DNA from: Arthrobacter sp. N199823
Lineage (GTDB): Bacteria; Actinomycetota; Actinomycetes; Actinomycetales; Micrococcaceae
Length of the DNA stretch: 64,000 nucleotides
NCBI RefSeq assembly: GCF_002929705.1
Contig: NZ_PJIN01000006.1
Location: 62,001 to 126,000, forward strand
Direction of reading: 5' to 3'
Made by a program: the position numbers and the translations under genes. Under the pieces are notes generated by a model that saw only the letters and a list, made by a program, of their open reading frames with translations, was not told the DNA's origin and searched no databases. Shown here one piece after another: positions 1 to 7,099 of the stretch (the stretch's first letter is position 1; every line of letters starts with the position of its first letter).

Positions 1-389
1 CCCGGAATGAGCCGGACGGAGTTGCCTCCCAGCGCCGGGAATGAACCGAGATTGCGGTTCAACTCAATTGCGGATTTCACCCATGCCGGGCCCTCATACG
101 CCGGGACCAGGTCTGCAATATCCTTGGTTCCCTCAACCACCCGGCGGTTGACGGCGTCCTGAGTCTCCCGCCGCCGTCGTGAGAGTCTGAAATTGCCAAA
201 CATGAGGAAGAGGATCAGGCCAATGTAGGGCAGGAAGAAGATACACAGCAGCCAAGCCATGGCCGTGGTGGGGCGGCGGTTGCCGGGGATGATGCCCAGC
301 ATCACAACACGGATGGCCAAGTCGGCGAGCATCAGAAGCGTCGTCAGCCAGACACTGCCGGTTGGAAAACTAAACGCTGTCCAGATCAT
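1..389 (-). CDS. cls: Cardiolipin synthase, N-terminal part (cut by window start)
   Basis: Reading the minus strand from the ATG at 389 gives an open frame that runs off the left edge, about 129 residues. It opens with a hydrophobic span, then GNRRPTTAMAWLL and a second span with FFLPYIGLILFLMFG, followed by a basic stretch. This is the usual PLDc_N double-membrane-anchor start of actinobacterial cardiolipin synthases, which join two phosphatidylglycerols (or PG and CDP-diacylglycerol) at the membrane. The HKD catalytic motifs would lie outside the window, so the assignment rests on the N-terminus only. A GAGGGG ribosome-binding site sits just upstream of the chosen ATG. The ORF on the other strand here is a shadow. 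Confidence 0.8.
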   Translation of the reverse strand, partial: MIWTAFSFPTGSVWLTTLLMLADLAIRVVMLGIIPGNRRPTTAMAWLLCIFFLPYIGLILFLMFGNFRLSRRRRETQDAVNRRVVEGTKDIADLVPAYEGPAWVKSAIELNRNLGSFPALGGNSVRLIP

Positions 390-566
390 CCAGACATCCC
401 CTCTTCACCGACCCAATTGTCGCCACATCACGGCAATTACAAATGACAACAGCCTATAGGCAATTGGCCCTGTCGTAGCGCTCTTGGGAACGTCCAGACA
501 CATCGAGTACTGGACGCTACTATCCGGATAAACTTGCCAGTAATTTCACCCTATACATAAAGGACT

Positions 567-1187
567 ATGACCGTGAGTACTCCTAGCAGCCCGCAAGTCA
601 CTTTTGACGCTTTCGCGATCGATCCGCACAAACTGACTGAAAAGGCCATCAAGGGCCTGCGATTGGCGTTCGGCGTCAGCGGGGCAGCGGCCCTAGTTTT
701 GGGCGTCATTCTCTTGTTGTGGCCCACCAAAACACTCGCCGTTGTTGCCATTTTTCTTGGCATCAACTTCCTGATCACCGGCGCCGTCAAGGTTGCCATC
801 GGCATTTTCAGCCACAGCCTCTCGGCAGGAACACGTATTCTGGACGTGCTCCTAGGCCTGTTCATCCTGGTTGCCGGCATCATCGCCCTGCGTAATTCGG
901 CTGCCACGGGCGAGGCGCTGCTGATCTTCACTGTCATCATGATCGGCATCGGCTGGATCATCGAAGGCATCATCGCCATGGTCGAGGCCGGCAAGAGCTC
1001 CAGCCGCCTGTGGGCGATCATTTTCGGCGCACTGAGCGTCATTGGCGGCGTCGTGGTGCTGGCCGTTCCCACCTGGACGGCTGCCTGGCTGCTGCTCATG
1101 ACAGCCATCACGCTGATCGTGCTCGGTGCCCTTGGCCTGATCCGCGCCTTCACCTTCGGCAAGTCGGTGCTGGCCCAGCTACGCTAA
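567..1187 (+). CDS. HdeD/DUF308 family membrane protein
   Basis: A 206-residue integral membrane protein. After a short polar N-terminus of about 35 residues it has six hydrophobic segments arranged as three similar pairs, with repeated G-V-I-L-L-L-W-P-type turns and a WIIEGI motif after the fourth span. This is the layout of the HdeD (DUF308) family, known from acid-stress resistance in E. coli but of unknown biochemical role in actinobacteria. The ATG at 567 follows an AAAGGA site. It stands alone, divergent from the cardiolipin synthase. Family membership is quite sure; an acid-stress role is only inference. Confidence 0.8.
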   Translation: MTVSTPSSPQVTFDAFAIDPHKLTEKAIKGLRLAFGVSGAAALVLGVILLLWPTKTLAVVAIFLGINFLITGAVKVAIGIFSHSLSAGTRILDVLLGLFILVAGIIALRNSAATGEALLIFTVIMIGIGWIIEGIIAMVEAGKSSSRLWAIIFGALSVIGGVVVLAVPTWTAAWLLLMTAITLIVLGALGLIRAFTFGKSVLAQLR

Positions 1188-1312
1188 CTTCCACGTACGA
1201 CGGCGGCACTTGGCACACGCTGGGTGCCGCCGTTTCGCTGTGGCGTCCTTTGGCCCGAGCCCGGTCTCCCTCGCAAGTCCCGCCGCCTGTAACACCATGA
1301 TTGAGTGAGTTC

Positions 1313-1843
1313 ATGCCGACAAACATCGAAATCAAAGCCCGCGTGGAAAGTCTCGACAAGCTGAAGCACGTTGTCGCCGCCTTGGCCGGCCAAGGACCTG
1401 ACCATGTGGTGCAAGACGACACGTTCTTCGACTGCCCGAATGGTCGGCTTAAACTCCGAGTCTTTCCGGATGGGCATGGCGTGCTGATCTTCTACCGCAG
1501 GGACAACGGACTCGGCCCGAAGCCATCCTTCTTTGTTCATTGCGAAACCTCGGATCCAGACGGACTCCGATCGGTTCTGACTCTTGCCTACGGTGAAGTT
1601 GGCCGTGTACGCAAAGCTCGCGTGGTGTATCTCGTAGGCCAAACGAGGGTGCATCTGGACCGTGTTGACGGCCTCGGCGAATTCGTAGAACTTGAAGTCC
1701 CTGTCCACGACGCGCACCCGGCCGATGCAGCAGTTTCCGAGGCGCACCGCCTCATTGCTGCGTTCGGAATAGCCGAAGCAATGCTCGTCAAGGGCGCGTA
1801 TGTGGACCTCCTCAGCGCTGCATCCGCTACGCCCGTCCCCTAG
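1313..1843 (+). CDS. CYTH-domain protein, class IV adenylate cyclase-like
   Basis: A soluble protein of 176 residues. It begins MPTNIEIKARV, the first strand of CYTH domains, which carries the metal- and triphosphate-binding E-x-K. It continues with a DTFFDCPNGRLKLR strand, RRDN, a basic VRKARVVYL strand and the acidic ELEVPV strand, the normal eight-strand tunnel order. CYTH enzymes act on triphosphates (class IV adenylate cyclase or inorganic triphosphatase/thiamine triphosphatase), and the NIEIKAR opening is the style annotated as CyaB-like class IV cyclase. Substrate cannot be read from sequence. A TTG at 1301 lies in frame, but the ATG at 1313 matches the family start. Confidence 0.72.
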   Translation: MPTNIEIKARVESLDKLKHVVAALAGQGPDHVVQDDTFFDCPNGRLKLRVFPDGHGVLIFYRRDNGLGPKPSFFVHCETSDPDGLRSVLTLAYGEVGRVRKARVVYLVGQTRVHLDRVDGLGEFVELEVPVHDAHPADAAVSEAHRLIAAFGIAEAMLVKGAYVDLLSAASATPVP

Positions 1844-1890
1844 CGGTCCACGGTCAGGACGGCATCCGCCCCTGCCGGTAGTGTCAGAGC

Positions 1891-2433
1891 ATGTCCATCA
1901 CCTTCGTTGCCATGACACCTGCCGATACTGAAGACCTCATCGAATTTCTCTCCGGCAATCGTTTCCCCTTCCATGTTCAGGCAGCGCCGCAAGCACCAGA
2001 CATACGCGCGGGGATTGAGCGGGGCCGCTTCTGGAATGAAGACACTCAGGGCTATTGGGTGCTGCAGGACGAGCGCCGCATAGGCATGGCTGCGCTGGAG
2101 GATTTACAAGAGGACGACGCCCCGCTTTTCGATCTGCGTCTCAACGAAGCCCAGCGGGGCAAGGGCCTGGGAGTGGAGGTGCTGCGGGCACTCTGTGGCA
2201 TGGTTTTTCGCTCGATGCCGAACACGCGACGCTTTGAGGGGCAAACCCGAGAGGACAACATCGCCATGCGCAAGACGTTCATCCGGGCGGGTTTCCTCAA
2301 GGAGGCTCACTACCGTTTGGCTTGGCCAACTAACGACGGCGGGCACCTTGCCTCAATCGCCTACGCAATCCTGCGCCAAGACTGGGAAACCGGCACCGTG
2401 ACCCACTTCGATTGGGCGGAGCCCGAAGTCTAG
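1891..2433 (+). CDS. GNAT family N-acetyltransferase (RimJ/RimL-like)
   Basis: A 180-residue protein with the GNAT fold order. There is an N-terminal helix region, a strand ending GYWVLQDERRIGMAAL, an acidic strand (PLFDLRLN), then the acetyl-CoA pyrophosphate loop QRGKGLGVEVL at about residues 88-98. After that come a MRKTFIRAGFLKEAHYR segment (asparagine/tyrosine helix region) and a final strand. This resembles RimJ/RimL-like acetyltransferases that modify alpha-amino groups of proteins or small amines. The acceptor is unknown. It is monocistronic as far as can be seen. The start ATG at 1891 has only a weak ribosome site. Confidence 0.75.
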   Translation: MSITFVAMTPADTEDLIEFLSGNRFPFHVQAAPQAPDIRAGIERGRFWNEDTQGYWVLQDERRIGMAALEDLQEDDAPLFDLRLNEAQRGKGLGVEVLRALCGMVFRSMPNTRRFEGQTREDNIAMRKTFIRAGFLKEAHYRLAWPTNDGGHLASIAYAILRQDWETGTVTHFDWAEPEV

Positions 2434-2469
2434 AATTCCGCAGCCGTGGATCAGCTTCCCCTCGGTGAC

Positions 2470-2612
2470 CTAGCGAGTCGTGGGAGGGCGTGGGTGGGGC
2501 CACACGCCCGAGGGACCCGCGGCGAGCTAGCGAGTCGTCAGCGGCGTGATGGGGCCACGCCCGCGAGGGGCCCCAACCGAGGCACGAAGGTTGGGGAGCG
2601 GGTGGGGATAAG
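2470..2612. repeat. GC-rich intergenic tandem element
   Basis: Two imperfect copies of a unit starting CTAGCGAGTCGT follow each other at 2470-2526 and 2527-2583 (period about 57). Each contains GGGGCCAC, CGCCCG and GAGGG/GGGGCCCC blocks. The tail GGGGCCCCAACCGAGG...GGTTGGGG resembles a second element at 9936-9980. No coding potential is evident. It lies between the acetyltransferase and pabC genes. This looks like one of the dispersed GC-rich intergenic repeats seen in Micrococcaceae genomes, but function is unknown. Confidence 0.5.
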
Positions 2613-2621
2613 CTCTATGCC

Positions 2622-3533
2622 ATGACTGTTTTGGTGTTTCTAGACCCCGCCCACCCGCATGGCCGACTGGCAGATCCCACCCAGCCCAGCATTCTGGCCA
2701 CGGATCAGGGCGTTACCCGCGGCGATGGAATTTTCGAATCGATGCTGGCCGTGGACGGAACCCCCCGCAAAATCCATGCGCATCTTGACCGTCTGGCTAT
2801 TTCGGCCCGCACCATGGACCTGCAGATTCCTGGGGCAAACGTGTGGAAATCGGCAATTGCGACGGCGCTCATGGCCTACTCCGTCAGTGATTCTGCCGCT
2901 ACCGGCGAGGCAGGTCAGTGCGTGGTGAAGCTCGTTGTCACGCGCGGCCCGGAAGGCACCAACTCCCCCACAGCATGGGTCACGGTCAACCCTGTTTCCC
3001 TCGCTCTAGCCGCACAGCGTGCCAAGGGCCTGAATGTCCTGCTCTTGGAACGCGGCTACGACAGTGACATTGCCGCACGCGCACCGTGGCTGCTGATGGG
3101 CGCCAAAACCCTGTCGTACGCGGTCAATATGGCGGCCCTGCGCCATGCACACAGTCAGGGCGCCGATGACGTAATCTTCACCAGCGGCGATGAGCTCGTG
3201 TTGGAGGGGCCGACGTCGTCAGTACTTTTAGCGCACATTTCCGACGACTCGGGGGTCCCTATCAAGCGGCTCATCACACCCCATCTGGACACCGGCATCC
3301 TGCCGGGCACCACACAAGGCGCTCTCTTCGCAGCCGCCAAGGCCGCGGGTTGGGAGCTGGGCTACGGACCAGTAACACCGGCTGATCTACTGGACGCCGA
3401 CGCCGTGTGGCTGATTTCCAGCCTGCGCCTGCTGGCTCCTGTGAATACCATTGACGGTACGGAGATTGGCACGCCGGAAATCCGTTCAGCGTTGACAGCA
3501 GAGCTTTCGGCGCTGCTCGCACACACTCTCTAG
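2622..3533 (+). CDS. pabC: Aminodeoxychorismate lyase (class IV PLP aminotransferase fold)
   Basis: This 303-residue protein belongs to PLP fold-type IV. Near the N-terminus it has TRGDGIFESMLAVDG and the HLDRL helix typical of PabC/IlvE. The PLP lysine is K162 in LLMGAKTLSYAVNM, followed by ADDVIFTSGDELVLEGPTSS, which binds the cofactor phosphate. PabC releases pyruvate from 4-amino-4-deoxychorismate to give p-aminobenzoate for folate. D-amino-acid aminotransferases share the fold, but GDGIFE with KTLSYAVNM favours PabC. It seems to be a single gene facing the Pr6Pr membrane protein gene. Confidence 0.8.
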   Translation: MTVLVFLDPAHPHGRLADPTQPSILATDQGVTRGDGIFESMLAVDGTPRKIHAHLDRLAISARTMDLQIPGANVWKSAIATALMAYSVSDSAATGEAGQCVVKLVVTRGPEGTNSPTAWVTVNPVSLALAAQRAKGLNVLLLERGYDSDIAARAPWLLMGAKTLSYAVNMAALRHAHSQGADDVIFTSGDELVLEGPTSSVLLAHISDDSGVPIKRLITPHLDTGILPGTTQGALFAAAKAAGWELGYGPVTPADLLDADAVWLISSLRLLAPVNTIDGTEIGTPEIRSALTAELSALLAHTL

Positions 3534-3544
3534 ATACTACTGAC

Positions 3545-4201
3545 CTAGCCGCGGACGTCGGCTGCGGACGCTGTTTGCGGCCGGCCGGCGACACGCCTGC
3601 CCAGCCAGTTTCCCAGCGCCATGATGAGCAGCGTCATGGCAACGAATGCCACGGCGATGATGAGACAGGTCAGCAGGACGGCACCATATCCGCCGTCGGC
3701 CGGGTTGAGGAAGGGGTAGGCGTACCAGCTGATGGCCGCGCCGCGAATGAGCGAGTACGCCAAATATGCCAGCGGGAACGCGATGGCGATGAGCACTCGC
3801 TTGTAAGGGATGGCGTGACGGGGCGGAGTGATGAGCCAGTCGGCCACAATGGCCACGGGCATCACGTAGTGCAGCCAGGTGTTGATCCACGGCAGGAGCG
3901 CACCTAGGTCCACATCGCGCAGCAGGGCACTGAAGACAATCCCCACCAGCGCCATGCACACCACTGAAATGCAACGCAGCAAAGCCCATGCGGGGCCCAG
4001 ATCCTTCCCGCGCCACGTCAGCACCGACTCCACCACCAGCACCACGGCGGCAAAGATGTTGGAGAGGTTGGTGAAATAGCTGAAGAAGTTCAGCACGCTG
4101 AAGCCGTGTCCAATGTGGATGCCCAGCTGAATCCCTACGGCAACCAGCGTCACCGCGCCAAAGAGGAAACGGACGGCGGCAAAGGCGCGGCTCAAAGTCA
4201 T
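3545..4201 (-). CDS. Pr6Pr family membrane protein
   Basis: About 218 residues with six or seven hydrophobic spans. After the first span there is the family-typical FSYFTNLSNIFAAVVL segment, then WLHYVMPVAIVADWLITPP and YKRVLIAIAFPLAYLAYSL, and a polar tail. This arrangement (FTxxSN, HxxMP, DW, YP) is that of the Pr6Pr/FAR-17a-like integral membrane proteins, whose role in bacteria is unknown. I start at the ATG at 4201 directly before the first span. An in-frame ATG at 4252 would add 17 residues, and neither has a clear ribosome site. It converges with pabC. Confidence 0.7.
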   Translation of the reverse strand: MTLSRAFAAVRFLFGAVTLVAVGIQLGIHIGHGFSVLNFFSYFTNLSNIFAAVVLVVESVLTWRGKDLGPAWALLRCISVVCMALVGIVFSALLRDVDLGALLPWINTWLHYVMPVAIVADWLITPPRHAIPYKRVLIAIAFPLAYLAYSLIRGAAISWYAYPFLNPADGGYGAVLLTCLIIAVAFVAMTLLIMALGNWLGRRVAGRPQTASAADVRG

Positions 4202-4315
4202 GGGTCCATACTGCCATCTCAGGGGACAGCCAGGTGGCAGTGTTGTCGTCATGTTGCGCCATACACAGGCTTTTCGGGGTCCTAACGGAGGGCTGATGTG
4301 TTACTTTCAAGGGGA

Positions 4316-4455
4316 GTAATGAGTGCCAGTACTAAGCCCTGACTTGCTGGCCGGCAACCCTCTTTTCGGCGGGGTGCCTCAGGTGAGTACTCGGCAAACC
4401 CAGCTTCCAACGGCTGAAGTTTGCAAGCGTGAACCCCGGTGCTCGGACTGAATGT
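4316..4455 (+). promoter_or_regulatory. SAM-IV riboswitch
   Basis: The stretch contains GAGTGCCAG, AAGCCCTGACTTGCTGGCC, GGCAACCCTC, GGCGGGGTGCC, CAGGTGA and, further on, CAAGCGTGAACCCCGGTGC and CGGACTG. This order matches the SAM-IV riboswitch consensus of actinobacteria (S-adenosylmethionine-binding leader RNA with the SAM-I-like core plus a different 3' pseudoknot half). TACT near 4330 can pair with AGTA near 4386 to close an inner stem. It precedes DUF1737, rhodanese and metZ genes, fitting feedback control of methionine synthesis. The boundaries are approximate. Confidence 0.88.
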
Positions 4456-4523
4456 CAGTACTTTTAAGCACCGCTCTCAGCTCTCGCTTGCAGCCTGACG
4501 GCCACTTGCAATGAGGAGAGAAC

Positions 4524-4784
4524 ATGTCCGCGGACGAATCACCCCTGGCCTACCGGCTCATCACCGGCCCCGACGACCGCTCCTTCTGCGAGCGCATCTC
4601 GGCAGCCCTCGCCGAGGGCTATGTGCTCCACGGCGGGCCCGCCGTCACATTCAACGGCACCAGCGTCATCTGCGCCCAGGCCGTGATCCTCCCTCAGGCC
4701 ATTGCTACCAGTGACGCCGCCGTGGCCAACGCCGTGGATGATCTGGATGCCGAGCTGGAGTTCGACGGCGAGGGCATCGCGTGA
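4524..4784 (+). CDS. DUF1737 domain small protein, first gene of metZ operon
   Basis: 86 residues. The DUF1737 motif is plain: YRLITGPDD, then a helix with SAALAEGYVLHGGPA and FNGTSVICAQAVI. An acidic tail (DDLDAELEFDGEG) follows. DUF1737 proteins are small alpha/beta units of unknown role. A strong GAGGAGAG ribosome site precedes the ATG, and the stop overlaps the GTG of the rhodanese gene by four bases, so the two are translationally coupled. Its place directly behind a SAM-IV riboswitch suggests a part in sulfur assimilation or methionine synthesis. That is inference. Confidence 0.8.
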   Translation: MSADESPLAYRLITGPDDRSFCERISAALAEGYVLHGGPAVTFNGTSVICAQAVILPQAIATSDAAVANAVDDLDAELEFDGEGIA

Positions 4785-5173
4785 GCTACGCAGGGGATCT
4801 GGCTCCGGCAACTGCCTGGGAACATGTTGCCGCCGGAGCCACCTTGGTGGATGTGCGCACGGAGGGTGAATGGGCGCATATTGGCGTCCCTGACCTTTCC
4901 TCATTGAACACCGAGCCCGTCTTCATCCAGTGGAACTTGTCCAATGGCAGCAACAATCAGGAATTCTTGGCGCAACTCCAAGCAGCCGTGCCGGCCGAGA
5001 AACCGCTGGTTTTGTTGTGCCGTTCGGGCGTTCGCTCCATCGCCGCGGCCGAGGCGGCAACCGCAGCCGGCTACACGGCCTACAACGTGTTGGAGGGCTT
5101 CGAAGGCCAACCCGACCGCTTCGGTGACCGCGTCCTGAACGGGTGGAAAAACCGCAGCCTGCCCTGGCACTAA
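4781..5173 (+). CDS. Rhodanese-like sulfurtransferase
   Basis: 130 residues forming a single rhodanese domain. VDVRTEGEW sits near residue 24, then a central strand PLVLLCRSGVRS with the catalytic cysteine at residue 80 in the loop CRSGVRS, then AAGYTAYNVLEGFEG and NGWKNRSLPW at the end. Single-domain rhodaneses carry a persulfide on this cysteine and pass sulfur on. The GTG start overlaps the DUF1737 stop (GTGA), and metZ starts about 120 bases further on. The operon and the riboswitch point to sulfide supply or handling for homocysteine synthesis. Confidence 0.85.
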   Translation: MSYAGDLAPATAWEHVAAGATLVDVRTEGEWAHIGVPDLSSLNTEPVFIQWNLSNGSNNQEFLAQLQAAVPAEKPLVLLCRSGVRSIAAAEAATAAGYTAYNVLEGFEGQPDRFGDRVLNGWKNRSLPWH

Positions 5174-5294
5174 GTCCCGCGTCGACACCCGGCACCTCGA
5201 AAAGGTGCACGGAGGCGCTGACGAGCGGACCGCCGTCGTGCGTTACAGGGCAGCTGAGCCATCTCAAGCACAAACGAAAGCCAAGGATAAGCAA

Positions 5295-6506
5295 TTGAGC
5301 AACTTTAACGAGCACGCCGCCACCTGGGCGCCGGACACTGCGGCCGTGCGCGGCGGGCTTGACCGTACCAACTTTCAGGAAACCTCCGAGGCCCTATTTC
5401 TGAACTCAGGCTTTGTGTACGAATCCGCCGAAGCAGCCGAGGCGGCCTTCACCGGAGAGGTGGACCGCTTTGTGTATTCGCGCTACGGCAACCCCTCCGT
5501 AGCTACGTTTCAGGAACGGCTGCGGCTACTCGAAGGTAAGGAAGCGTGCTTTGCGACGGCGTCCGGCATGTCCGCCGTCTTCACAGCCTTGGGCGCTTTG
5601 CTGGCTGCCGGGGACAGGGTGGTGGCCTCGCGCTCCTTGTTCGGCTCCTGCTTTGTGATCCTGAACGAATTGCTCCCCCGTTGGGGTGTTGAGACGGTGT
5701 TCGTCGATGGCCCGGACCTGGAACAGTGGCGCGAAGCCCTCTCGGTGCCGACCACGGCCGTATTCTTTGAGTCGCCGTCCAACCCCATGCAAGAGATTGT
5801 GGATATCCAGGCTGTGTGCGATCTGGCCCACGCGGCGGGCGCACAGGTAGTGGCCGACAATGTGTTCGCCACTCCCCTGCTGCAAAAATGCGGCGACTTT
5901 GGTGCAGACATCATTGTGTACTCGGGCACCAAACACATTGACGGGCAGGGTCGGGTCTTGGGCGGAGCCATCCTGGGGAGCAAGGAATTCATTGACGGAC
6001 CTGTCAAGAACCTCATGCGCCACACAGGCCCTGCACTCTCGGCCTTCAACGCCTGGGTTCTGACCAAGGGCCTGGAAACCATGAATCTGCGCGTGACCCA
6101 TTCGTGCAACAACGCGCTGGCGCTGGGCGAATTCTTGGAATCTGCCCCGCAGGTGGCGCGCGTTCTGTACCCCTATTTGCCCTCACACCCGCAGCATGAG
6201 CTGGCGAAAAAGCAGATGAAGGCCGGCGGCACCGTGTTGACGTTTGAGCTGGCCGAACCTGCCAAGGGGACCCGCAAGGACGCCGCCTTTGCGCTGTTGA
6301 ACGCGTTGGCCATCATCGATATTTCCAATAACCTCGGTGACGCCAAATCCCTCATCACCCACCCGGCCACCACCACGCATCGCGCCATGGGCCCGGAGGG
6401 GCGTGCCGCCATTGGCCTCTCCGATGGCTTCTTGCGCTTGTCCGTGGGCTTGGAAGACCTGGAGGATTTGAAGAAGGATCTAGCGCAGGCGCTGGCCGCT
6501 ATTTAG
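5295..6506 (+). CDS. metZ: O-succinylhomoserine sulfhydrylase
   Basis: About 403 residues of the Cys/Met-metabolism PLP enzyme family. Visible elements are VYSRYGNPSV (cofactor and substrate contacts), ATASGMSAVFTALGALL, FFESPSNP, the VVADNVFATP aspartate strand and the PLP-lysine motif YSGTKHIDGQGR (lysine near residue 213). The DGQGR after the lysine is typical of MetZ, which makes homocysteine from O-succinyl- or O-acetyl-homoserine and sulfide. An in-frame ATG-type start exists at 5205, but the TTG at 5295 has AAGGAT seven bases before it and gives the family N-terminus. It is last in the SAM-IV operon. Confidence 0.88.
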   Translation: MSNFNEHAATWAPDTAAVRGGLDRTNFQETSEALFLNSGFVYESAEAAEAAFTGEVDRFVYSRYGNPSVATFQERLRLLEGKEACFATASGMSAVFTALGALLAAGDRVVASRSLFGSCFVILNELLPRWGVETVFVDGPDLEQWREALSVPTTAVFFESPSNPMQEIVDIQAVCDLAHAAGAQVVADNVFATPLLQKCGDFGADIIVYSGTKHIDGQGRVLGGAILGSKEFIDGPVKNLMRHTGPALSAFNAWVLTKGLETMNLRVTHSCNNALALGEFLESAPQVARVLYPYLPSHPQHELAKKQMKAGGTVLTFELAEPAKGTRKDAAFALLNALAIIDISNNLGDAKSLITHPATTTHRAMGPEGRAAIGLSDGFLRLSVGLEDLEDLKKDLAQALAAI

Positions 6507-6954
6507 GCTGTTTCCGCAGCCACGCGGACAGACTCGCCACGGAGTGGCCGGGTATGACGATGACGGGCGGCTCGGTCACGGGCACTCGCATAATGACCAG
6601 CGCGTCGGCGGGGAAGTTCGCCATCCAGGCTCCGGCCTCGGAGGCCTTACCGGCCGTCGCGGCCGCTTCCACACCATGGGCGTTGCAGAGGAAGACGTCG
6701 TGGCCGCGCCCCATGGGGTCAACAACGTGGACCCGTCCGTTGAGGAGATCGAGCACCTCTTGGAACATGAACTCCACCGTGAACTCGCCCACGTTAAGCT
6801 GCACACAGTGCACTCGGCGGGTGCCTTTGCGTCCGAAGGGCAGGTCCACGTCGACGGCGCTCACCCCGGCGCCATGCCACGGTATGCCACCGGTACGGGG
6901 GATTGCTGTGGGCGAGAGGGCAGCCGCGGCGTCGCGTTTCGTCCAGGGGAACAT
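6499..6954 (-). CDS. Conserved hypothetical protein
   Basis: A 151-residue open frame on the minus strand that overlaps the last bases of metZ (convergent). The protein is soluble and mixed alpha/beta. It has a WHGAGVSAVDVDLPFGRKG stretch, a basic RRVHCVQLNV strand, a charged helix EFMFQEVLDLL and a clear strand pair ALVIMRVPV and PPVIVIPGH near the end. I do not recognise the family. An opposing-strand ORF (6554-7006) covers the same DNA, but its composition (Ser/Thr/Pro/Arg-rich) looks like a shadow. No good ribosome site is visible before the ATG. Confidence 0.6.
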   Translation of the reverse strand: MFPWTKRDAAAALSPTAIPRTGGIPWHGAGVSAVDVDLPFGRKGTRRVHCVQLNVGEFTVEFMFQEVLDLLNGRVHVVDPMGRGHDVFLCNAHGVEAAATAGKASEAGAWMANFPADALVIMRVPVTEPPVIVIPGHSVASLSAWLRKQPK

Positions 6955-7042
6955 GACTCGAGCTTACGAACCAGGAAAGCATTCGCACAATCGGGCGCCG
7001 CTATGAGACTCACCGAGCCACGCCACGCCTACGCAAGCAAAA

Positions 7043-7085
7043 GCGGCCGGTGACCTTTCTGTAAAAGGTCACCGGCCGCCGTCGT
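7043..7085 (-). terminator. Rho-independent terminator of the HTH-MurA gene
   Basis: A perfect 16-bp inverted repeat (GCGGCCGGTGACCTTT at 7043-7058 with its complement at 7064-7079) around a five-base loop. Read on the minus strand it is followed by TTTTGCTT, a U-rich tail. It lies just past the stop codon at 7100. Its sequence is close to the hairpin at 31868-31915. Confidence 0.85.
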
Positions 7086-7099
7086 ACTTTGAAAGGAGC

